This document shows positions 1-5,195 of a DNA stretch of 9,308 nt, in pieces. A model generated the notes under the pieces. The model was not told the DNA's origin. It was given only the letters and a program-made list of their open reading frames with translations, and made no database searches. The translations under genes were made by a program, and so were the position numbers. The stretch is from positions 1 to 9,308 of the forward strand of contig JAEYVS010000210.1 in the NCBI GenBank assembly GCA_023429265.1. The letters are read 5' to 3'. This DNA comes from Bacteroidota bacterium. Its GTDB lineage: Bacteria; Bacteroidota; Ignavibacteria; Tepidaquicellales; Tepidaquicellaceae. Numbering within the stretch: the first letter of the stretch is position 1; the number at the start of each line of letters is the position of its first letter.

Positions 1-1
1 C

Positions 2-469
2 ATACTCAATAAGTCAAATGAAATTTCTTTTTATTTTGGATACCAATATCTCGAGACAGCTGACAAGGATGTTGAAGATGAAATTAAATCAGGAAAAATT
101 TTTAAAGTCGGATCAACGGGAGTCATAAGACCTGTGCAATTAGTGGAATATGGAGGACTTTTTAATCGTCCAAAACATTCCGGTGTGGCAAAACTTTCTT
201 ATACCTACATTCCTTTCGCTTTAAATGCAAATATTAGAGCCGTAATGAAAGATAAATATGGATTCGCTGATAGAAACAGCAACCTCATATTAGATAATGC
301 GAATGAATACGCACCCGGGTATGTACTGTGGAATGTAAACATAACCAAAAGCTTCAATAATTTTGATCTGAAAGTAGGCGTTGAAAATCTATTCGATAGA
401 ACCAGCCTGCAGTACACTCCTGAAATTCCCGGTAGAATAGTTTACGCAGGTATAGGAGCTCATTTGTAA
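2..469 (+). CDS. TonB-dependent outer-membrane receptor, C-terminal part (HmuR-like)
   Basis: This is the 3' end of a gene that begins before the window; the frame is open from base 2, giving about 155 visible residues and a TAA stop. The segment is the end of a 22-stranded TonB-dependent receptor barrel: alternating aromatic/polar strands, a 'YGGLFNRPKHSG' block, 'APGYVLWNVNITKSF', and the family's closing signature 'LKVGVENLFDRT...PEIPGRIVYAGIGAHL'. Such receptors import chelated iron, haem, cobalamin or glycans across the outer membrane using TonB energy. The plug domain and TonB box lie outside the window, so the substrate cannot be read directly. The HmuY-family lipoprotein 74 bp downstream on the same strand makes a haem or iron-chelate receptor the likeliest job (inference). 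An internal GTG at 134 could be taken as a start, but the reading frame and barrel pattern continue upstream of it. Confidence 0.9.
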   Translation: MLNKSNEISFYFGYQYLETADKDVEDEIKSGKIFKVGSTGVIRPVQLVEYGGLFNRPKHSGVAKLSYTYIPFALNANIRAVMKDKYGFADRNSNLILDNANEYAPGYVLWNVNITKSFNNFDLKVGVENLFDRTSLQYTPEIPGRIVYAGIGAHL

Positions 470-489
470 AATTTTTTACAGCTAAAAAG

Positions 490-502
490 GACTAAATTAG
501 TC
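490..502. repeat. 13-bp palindrome between receptor and HmuY genes
   Basis: GACTAA-A-TTAGTC is a perfect 6+1+6 dyad in the 74-bp gap between the receptor stop and the HmuY start. As RNA it could form a 5-bp stem with a 3-nt loop, too weak for a terminator and not followed by a T-run. As DNA it could be a regulator half-site pair. No function can be assigned from sequence alone; a dyad of this size in AT-rich DNA could be chance. Confidence 0.3.
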
Positions 503-543
503 GCACATAAAACCTAAATCAATTTAAAAAAATAAAATTTGTA

Positions 544-1164
544 ATGAAAAAAAACAGAACATTATTAGCTTTATTTGCTATCGTTATCGCATTTATCGCA
601 AGTGCATGCTCAAGTGATACAGTAGTTGAACCACCGCCACCCGAAGCAGGAGATCTTTCGGTAAGAACGTATTCCAACTTGCCTGCTGACACAGGTAATA
701 CGGGTGATTTTACATACTTCAGATTTTCCGACAGCTCTATAGTTACAGGTGGTGAAATAAACACTGCAAACTGGGATATGGCATTCAGAGGAACAACCCT
801 TTGGATAAACGGCGGAACAGGAAGACCCGGAAATGGCGGCGCTATCCTTTACACAGGATCAAATTTTGATACTGTATCTATAGCCCCGGAGACAGGATAT
901 GCTGTTGATCAGAATGACACAACCCTGGCAATTCCCACGGGTGCAGGAAATGGATGGTACTCATATGATTTTATGAATAATTACATCGCCCCAATCCCGG
1001 GAGTGGTACTGATAATACGAACCGGCGATGGAAAGTATGCAAAGGTAGAGATATTGAGCTATTATAAAGATCAGGACCCACAGCCATTCCCAAATCCGGT
1101 TAATTTCAGATTTTATACTTTCAGATTTGCATATCAGCCTGATGGCTCAAGAAACATAAAGTAG
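544..1164 (+). CDS. HmuY-family lipoprotein (haem-binding family)
   Basis: The 206-residue product starts at ATG 544, followed at once by a lipoprotein signal: KK-N-R, a hydrophobic core (residues 6-18) and a lipobox ending in Cys22 (ASAC). After a Pro-rich linker (30-33) comes a HmuY domain (about 38-200). Its recognisable blocks are 'FTYFRFSDSSIV' (56-67), 'NWDMAFRGTTLWINGG' (76-91), 'GWYSYDF' (137-143), 'VVLIIRTGDGKYAKVEILSYY' (154-174) and 'YTFRFAYQPDGS' (191-202). HmuY proteins are surface lipoproteins that capture haem and hand it to the TonB receptor HmuR. The adjacent receptor fits, although the order here is receptor first, the reverse of the Porphyromonas hmuYR operon. Unusually, the protein has no histidine; HmuY of P. 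gingivalis binds haem with two histidines. The only Met residues after the lipid Cys are 79 and 144. The ligand may therefore differ. The family call is strong; haem binding is inferred. Confidence 0.85.
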   Translation: MKKNRTLLALFAIVIAFIASACSSDTVVEPPPPEAGDLSVRTYSNLPADTGNTGDFTYFRFSDSSIVTGGEINTANWDMAFRGTTLWINGGTGRPGNGGAILYTGSNFDTVSIAPETGYAVDQNDTTLAIPTGAGNGWYSYDFMNNYIAPIPGVVLIIRTGDGKYAKVEILSYYKDQDPQPFPNPVNFRFYTFRFAYQPDGSRNIK

Positions 1165-1208
1165 ATTTCTTGTATTTCGTTCTAACCTAACCCATATTAG
1201 TTCGGCAA

Positions 1209-1249
1209 AAACCAAAGCCCTGTCTCATCTCCGAGCAGGGCTTTCGGTT
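1209..1249 (+). terminator. Hairpin terminator after the HmuY gene
   Basis: AAAGCCCTG (1214-1222) pairs perfectly with CAGGGCTTT (1236-1244). The stem extends outwards through AACC (1210-1213)/GGTT (1246-1249) around a bulged C1245, and inwards through CTC/GAG with a bulged T. The 3' T-run is only three bases before CGGTT, so it is not a textbook intrinsic terminator. Even so, the long GC-rich stem 45 bp after the HmuY stop makes an end of the receptor-HmuY transcript the natural reading. Confidence 0.65.
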
Positions 1250-1343
1250 AAACCATTTCCAGCTATTCATAACCTTCCTTTTTCCCAATAACTTTTTACT
1301 TTAATTTAGTATTTTCTTCTATTGCTTAATTCAATTCAATCTT

Positions 1344-1988
1344 TTGAATTTCAGAAAGCTATTCGAACCCGATAAGGAAAGATACGGAGTAACCCGGATT
1401 GAAGCACTCTCCGACGGGGTCTTTTCAATTACAATGACCCTGCTTATACTGGGCATTAACGTCCCTCCATTATCCCCGGACGACTCAACAACCATACATA
1501 AGCTTCTGCAGCTCGGTCCGCTATTCGAAAATTACTTTATAAGTTTTATTGTACTGGGATTATTTTGGATTCGCCACCAGATGCAGTTCAAGGATATCCG
1601 CATGGCAGATAGAAACCTTATGTGGATTAATATATTTTTTCTTATGTTTGTTGCCATTGTTCCTTTTACAACAAGCATGATGGTAGAATATTCTAACAAC
1701 CACATAAGCATCCAGGTATACTGCGTAAATCTCATTATACTGGGTCTTCTCCTGATTGCACACTGGGAATATGCTGTAGCAAAACATCGGCTTATTGATA
1801 AGAATTTGAATATTAAAGATCTGAAGTTTATATCAAAGGCACAGTTTCTTACTCCTGCATTGTTTTTGGTTCCTGCCATTATCGCATTTTTCGACATAAA
1901 TATTGCGAAAGTATGCCTTTATACCTTACCCCTCGTTTCTTCTCTGGCTTTTAAGACTTACAAAAAGGTAAGAAAACAGCGCGAATGA
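1344..1988 (+). CDS. TMEM175-family (DUF1211) potassium channel-like membrane protein
   Basis: The 214-residue protein carries the DUF1211 signature near its N-terminus: 'RIEALSDGVFSITMTLLIL' (18-36), matching the family's R-x-E-x-FSDGVFAI block in pore helix 1. Hydrophobic segments suggest six transmembrane helices, at about 21-40, 58-80, 92-114, 120-143, 168-184 and 187-203. This is the topology of bacterial TMEM175 channels, which assemble as tetramers and conduct potassium with bulky hydrophobic pore residues and no TVGYG filter. The Phe of the conserved FSD is Leu22 here. The chosen start is TTG at 1344: the frame is open from 1305 but has no upstream ATG/GTG/TTG, and the next in-frame ATG would cut into the pore helix. 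No Shine-Dalgarno site is visible, so the start is uncertain. It ends 54 bp before the DUF6150 gene. Family assignment is firm; ion selectivity is inferred. Confidence 0.85.
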   Translation: MNFRKLFEPDKERYGVTRIEALSDGVFSITMTLLILGINVPPLSPDDSTTIHKLLQLGPLFENYFISFIVLGLFWIRHQMQFKDIRMADRNLMWINIFFLMFVAIVPFTTSMMVEYSNNHISIQVYCVNLIILGLLLIAHWEYAVAKHRLIDKNLNIKDLKFISKAQFLTPALFLVPAIIAFFDINIAKVCLYTLPLVSSLAFKTYKKVRKQRE

Positions 1989-2042
1989 AACCAAATCACA
2001 TTATCCCTTGTCTAATTATTATTAATTCAAATTAAAGTTTCT

Positions 2043-2396
2043 ATGAAAAAGGCTTTTCTTACCTTCAGCATCTTACTTTTCCTCTCCTGTATGCATTCAA
2101 ATGCCTATTCTCAAAAAGTTTTTCCGGTGCAATATGAATCACAAGCGGACATTAAAGTTTATGTTGTGGATTACGAGTCACAGGCTGACCTAAAAGTTTT
2201 TACAGTAAAATATGCTTCGCAAGCTGATGAGGATGGTCTGTGGTATTTCACAGATTATGAATCACAGGCCGATTTTACAATATACTTTGTAGATTACGAA
2301 TCACAGGCAGACCTCACCATATATAATGTGGACTATGAATCACAGGCCGGATGGAATGACAAATCCAAATCCTGGCTATTGATGAAGAAATATTAA
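2043..2396 (+). CDS. Secreted DUF6150-like repeat protein (YESQAD repeats)
   Basis: The 117-residue product begins with a Sec-type signal peptide (KK, hydrophobic core at 5-16, probable cleavage after the AYS at 21-23). The mature part is almost wholly six copies of Y-[EA]-S-Q-A-[DG], starting at residues 31, 44, 57, 72, 85 and 98, each followed by a short beta strand such as 'LKVFTVK' or 'FTIYFVD'. The period is 13 residues, except for a 15-residue unit containing 'DEDGLWYF' (62-69). The end 'AGWNDKSKSWLLMKKY' is a characteristic cap. This pattern matches my memory of DUF6150 (Septknot), small proteins for which a deeply knotted fold has been reported; function is unknown. Cys16 follows 'LFLS', a poor lipobox, so a lipoprotein is possible but less likely. 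The gene sits between the TMEM175-like and UbiB genes with gaps of 54 and 85 bp. Confidence 0.8.
   Translation: MKKAFLTFSILLFLSCMHSNAYSQKVFPVQYESQADIKVYVVDYESQADLKVFTVKYASQADEDGLWYFTDYESQADFTIYFVDYESQADLTIYNVDYESQAGWNDKSKSWLLMKKY
2133..2351 (+). repeat. Coding tandem repeats, 39-bp period, six units
   Basis: Six units begin at 2133, 2172, 2211, 2256, 2295 and 2334. The spacing is 39 bp, with one 45-bp unit in the middle. They encode Y-E-S-Q-A-D plus a strand. At DNA level the copies differ mainly at synonymous sites (GAA/GAG, TCA/TCG, CAA/CAG, and all four GCN Ala codons), so the peptide pattern is kept while the DNA has drifted. This points to old repeats held by selection and not to recent slippage. 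Confidence 0.85.
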
Positions 2397-2481
2397 TAAT
2401 CTTACAATCTTGGGTATTTTCTTTTATTATTTTTAATTGGTATATTATTTGTAGGTCTATAACAAATAAACCAATGTTACC

Positions 2482-4152
2482 ATGGCGATATCATTAAATC
2501 CGGAACATTGGGAAAGATATAAGGACATTGCTTTACTTCTTATTAAATATGGGCGCACTGATTTAGTAAAACAAACGGGGTTAACACAAACCCTCAGTGA
2601 AGTTAAAATAGACAGGGAAACAGAAGCTGAAATAAAGGAGCTGCCTGATGACCTGGAAAAGCTTGGTCCTACCTACATAAAACTGGGACAATTCCTTTCA
2701 ACAAGGTCTGATCTCCTGCCTCCTCCATATCTCGATGCTTTATCGCGATTACAGGAAAATGTAAAACCTTTTTCATTTGCTGAAGTTGAACATATTATCT
2801 CATCAGAACTCGGGATCCGGTTCTCTAAAGCTTTTAAAGATTTTGATACCGAGCCCATAGGTTCTGCATCCATTGGTCAGGTACATAAAGCGGTAATGCC
2901 TAATGGAAAACCGGTTGTTGTGAAAATTCAACGACCCGGTATCCGTGATAAAGCCATAACCGATCTGGACGCTCTGGGGGAATTGGCTGATCTATTAACT
3001 GAATATACCGACTTCGGAAAAGATTATGATGTAAAAGGAATATTCGAAGAGTTTAGAAAAGGAATGTTACGGGAGATGGATTACCGCAACGAAGTCCAGA
3101 ATTTAAAAACCATAGCTAAAAACGTTAGCGAATTTAAAAACATAATTGTGCCCCTACCTATTGAGGATTATTACTCCTCTAAAGTAATTACTATGGATTA
3201 CATAAGAGGAAACAGCTTTACGAATGTTAGTCCTTTAAAAATGCTTGAAGTGGACGGCGACAAGCTTGCTGCAGATTTGTTTGAAGCATACCTGAAGCAG
3301 ATAATTATTGATGGAATTTATCACAGCGACCCTCACCCGGGAAATATATATATTACCAATGATAATAAAATTGCTTTATTGGATTTGGGGATGGTGGGCT
3401 ATGTATCAGGTGAAATGCAAAAAAGACTCCTCGAAATTTTGATTGCTCTTGGGGATGGCAGAGGTGATGATGTTGCTTCATATATGGAGGAAATTGCTAG
3501 GAAAGACCGGGATTTCGATTTGAGGAATTTTAGGTCTACAATAAGTGAATTTGTAGCCACTCAAAAATCTACTACACTGGAAAATCTCGAGATTGGCAGT
3601 GTTATACTTGAATTGACACGTCTTTGTGCAGTTAATGGTGTTCATATTCCCAATGAATTAACAATGCTGGGAAAAACTCTTTTAAACCTGGATAAAGTAG
3701 GAAAAACCCTTTCCCCGAATTTTAACCCCAACCTGGAGATTCGTAGAAAAGCGGATGAGCTTCTTAAGAAGAAATTTATGAACGATGCTCAGTCTAAGAA
3801 ACCATATGAAATACTTTTAGAAGGTAAAGAGTTTTTTGAAAGGCTGCCGGGACGTATAAATAAGATATTTGATAAGGTGGCTAATAATGATATCCGTGTA
3901 AAGGTTGATGCTATAGATGAGACCTATCTAATGAATGGATTCCAAAAAGTAGCAAATAGAATTACCCTAGGACTAATTATTGCATCTATGATAATTGGAG
4001 CAGCGCTAATTATGAATATCAGAACCGGATTCACTATTTTCGGATATCCCGGTATTGCTATAGTCTTATTCATATTTGCCGCTGCCGCCGGAATTTCTCT
4101 GGCAATTAAAATAACTTTTACCGACGAAGTTATGCATAAAAAAGATGATTAA
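2482..4152 (+). CDS. UbiB/ABC1 (AarF) family atypical protein kinase-like protein
   Basis: The 556-residue product has the full ABC1/UbiB signature: KxGQ motif 'KLGQFLSTRSDLLP' (67-80), the Ala-rich-loop equivalent 'PIGSASIGQVHKA' (125-137), the nucleotide-binding Lys148 in 'VVVKIQRPG', the ExD motif 'EMDYRNE' (198-204), the catalytic block 'HSDPHPGN' (281-288, Asp283/Asn288) and the metal-binding 'DLGMVG' (301-306). The C-terminus holds two membrane helices (about 494-511 and 518-543), as in UbiB/COQ8 proteins. Members act as ATPases that support isoprenoid quinone biosynthesis or lipid handling at the inner membrane; in a menaquinone organism the exact role is unclear. The start is ATG 2482; another ATG at 2474 is out of frame. 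There is no obvious Shine-Dalgarno site. It may be read from the upstream TMEM175/DUF6150 transcript. Family confidence is very high; substrate unknown. Confidence 0.93.
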   Translation: MAISLNPEHWERYKDIALLLIKYGRTDLVKQTGLTQTLSEVKIDRETEAEIKELPDDLEKLGPTYIKLGQFLSTRSDLLPPPYLDALSRLQENVKPFSFAEVEHIISSELGIRFSKAFKDFDTEPIGSASIGQVHKAVMPNGKPVVVKIQRPGIRDKAITDLDALGELADLLTEYTDFGKDYDVKGIFEEFRKGMLREMDYRNEVQNLKTIAKNVSEFKNIIVPLPIEDYYSSKVITMDYIRGNSFTNVSPLKMLEVDGDKLAADLFEAYLKQIIIDGIYHSDPHPGNIYITNDNKIALLDLGMVGYVSGEMQKRLLEILIALGDGRGDDVASYMEEIARKDRDFDLRNFRSTISEFVATQKSTTLENLEIGSVILELTRLCAVNGVHIPNELTMLGKTLLNLDKVGKTLSPNFNPNLEIRRKADELLKKKFMNDAQSKKPYEILLEGKEFFERLPGRINKIFDKVANNDIRVKVDAIDETYLMNGFQKVANRITLGLIIASMIIGAALIMNIRTGFTIFGYPGIAIVLFIFAAAAGISLAIKITFTDEVMHKKDD

Positions 4153-4217
4153 AAGCGACACTCGGCTTAGAATACACGCCGCATAGTTTTATTGGGAATC
4201 TATTAGTAGTGCTGTAA

Positions 4218-4286
4218 TTACTTTACCAGCATCATCTTTTTGGTTTCACTATAACCACCTAAAGAGGGCTCAAATACATTCTGAAT
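4218..4286 (-). pseudogene. Probable remnant of a T9SS sorting-domain tail
   Basis: On the minus strand a 22-codon stop-bounded stretch ends in 'GGYSETKKMMLVK' followed by TAA (4218-4220). A tail of the type '...E-T-K-K-M-x-L-[VI]-K-stop' is the usual last strand of T9SS type A sorting domains in Ignavibacteria-like genomes; compare 'FKKTAKMTLIR' ending the gene at 5196-6821. No start codon, signal peptide or NPFNP block precedes it. The frame closes with TGA at 4287-4289, and a terminator hairpin and an unrelated gene lie where the rest of the cargo gene should be. The simplest reading is the 3' stub of a deleted or interrupted cargo gene. The match is short, so chance cannot be excluded. 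Confidence 0.45.
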
Positions 4287-4288
4287 TC

Positions 4289-4322
4289 AAAAAAACCTCC
4301 TTAATCGTCAGGAGGTTTTTTT
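4289..4322. terminator. Bidirectional intrinsic terminator
   Basis: AACCTCC (4294-4300) and GGAGGTT (4311-4317) form a perfect 7-bp stem around a 10-nt loop. It is flanked by an A-run on the left and a T-run on the right, so either strand yields a hairpin followed by U's. It lies between the converging ends of the UbiB gene (136 bp away) and the minus-strand gene (24 bp away), and can serve both. Confidence 0.88.
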
Positions 4323-4346
4323 ATGAAACTAACTGTTATGAATAAT

Positions 4347-4940
4347 TTAATTCGAAAATCTGTATATCTCCTCCGGACTCTCATATTCCAAAAGTCCGGA
4401 ATCTTTTTCAGATAAAGTTATCTTAGAATTTCCCAAAAAATCAGGCTTTTGTATGTCTATTACATTCCCCGTTCTGCTAAATACATATTCACAGGGTATG
4501 AGATCACCCGTGCTCCAGTTTATGGCGTGAACTTTCTTTACCACACTTTCTCCATCCAATAACCCAAGCATCATCACAGCATTAAAATAATCGAACATTG
4601 GATTTGGACCATCGAATAAATTTTCCTCGAGGTTTACTTCACCGGACTGCATATTGTCCTCCTCCCGAAAAAAATATGTATACTTATTTTTATTCGCGCC
4701 TGTAATTTCATAGGAAATATTTTTCTGGGGCGTATCAACCTGGATCCGTACTCCTGAGTATCCGTTCGGCGTCAGATTAAATTCACATTTCGCTTTTACA
4801 TCCGGTCTGTCGATGAACTTACCTTCCTCAGATACATACCAGCTCCTGTTACCCGCAATTAATTTGTACTCCTGCTCCTGCAATAGTTCATTGTCTTCTT
4901 TCCTGTACATCAAAAGTTTACCTGTTGATTGTGTCTCCAT
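4347..4940 (-). CDS. Hypothetical cytoplasmic protein, beta-rich
   Basis: I do not recognise this 197-residue protein. It has no signal peptide or membrane helix and is acidic and polar throughout, so it is probably cytoplasmic. Its make-up suggests mostly beta strands with turns: 'GKLLMYRK' (7-14), 'EYKLIAGNRSWYVSEEGKF' (24-42), 'GVRIQVDT' (63-70), 'ISYEITGANKNKYTYFF' (75-91), 'DLIPCEYVFSRTGNVIDI' (146-163) and 'KITLSEKDSGLLEYES' (173-188). A more hydrophobic helix-like segment sits at 114-129 (PMFDYFNAVMMLGLLD), and there are two cysteines (52, 150). No catalytic motif is visible. The start is ATG at 4940-4938; no Shine-Dalgarno site is seen. It is a single gene, converging on the UbiB gene with a shared terminator and diverging from the propeller gene. 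It looks real: a long frame, a good terminator 24 bp past the stop, and its own AT-rich upstream region. Confidence 0.75.
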   Translation of the reverse strand: METQSTGKLLMYRKEDNELLQEQEYKLIAGNRSWYVSEEGKFIDRPDVKAKCEFNLTPNGYSGVRIQVDTPQKNISYEITGANKNKYTYFFREEDNMQSGEVNLEENLFDGPNPMFDYFNAVMMLGLLDGESVVKKVHAINWSTGDLIPCEYVFSRTGNVIDIQKPDFLGNSKITLSEKDSGLLEYESPEEIYRFSN

Positions 4941-5001
4941 GTCGATTAAAATTTTACTTTCGAAAAATTTTTAATATAAATGTACTTCTATTCGGTTTGA
5001 A

Positions 5002-5039
5002 ATTATAAATGAAATCGAGATTGATAAATAATTTCATTT
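5002..5039 (-). promoter_or_regulatory. Candidate promoter and inverted repeat for the minus-strand hypothetical gene
   Basis: Read on the minus strand, TATAAT (5007-5002) is a perfect -10 hexamer about 62 bp before the ATG; the -35 area is poor (TATTTA or similar). Overlapping the spacer and -35 region is a perfect 9-bp inverted repeat, AAATGAAAT (5007-5015) and ATTTCATTT (5031-5039), with a 15-bp gap. The arrangement would suit an operator, but both elements are AT-rich and may be chance. The rest of the 255-bp divergent region (4941-5195) is AT-rich with no further clear structure. Confidence 0.35.
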
Positions 5040-5116
5040 GATAAGCTTGCAGATTTATAACGGTGTACTGAATGTTAATAAAAATAATTTAAAAATAACA
5101 GAGACTTTAAAGTTTA

Positions 5117-5146
5117 TTTACAGATAATTTGCAATGAATACATAAA
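5117..5146 (+). promoter_or_regulatory. Weak candidate promoter for the propeller gene
   Basis: TTTACA (5117-5122) and CATAAA (5141-5146), 18 bp apart, match sigma-70-type hexamers at 5/6 and 4/6. They would give a leader of roughly 40 nt. A partial Shine-Dalgarno site, AGGGA (5182-5186), lies 9 bp before the ATG. The promoter call is tentative in such AT-rich sequence. Confidence 0.22.
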
Positions 5147-5195
5147 ATCCACTATTTTGACTTTATACACCACCTTCAAATAGGGATATTATACA

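Noticed and set aside
134..136. GTG as the start of a small separate 111-residue protein
   Set aside because: The frame stays open to the left edge and the upstream residues continue the receptor barrel, so this is an internal codon of a gene cut by the window.
2133..2351. Regular 39-bp repeats that might be taken for a CRISPR-like or minisatellite array
   Set aside because: The units are in frame, contiguous and code for a conserved peptide pattern, with differences at synonymous positions; there are no identical repeats or unique spacers.
2397..2481. TATATTATTTG before the UbiB gene as a Bacteroidetes TAnnTTTG -7 box
   Set aside because: The bases do not fit TAnnTTTG in register and no TTG lies at the right distance; it is probably just AT-rich sequence.
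5157..5162. TTGACT as a -35 box for the propeller gene
   Set aside because: A correctly spaced -10 would fall at about 5180-5185 (ATAGGG, poor) and transcription would begin at or after the ATG at 5196.
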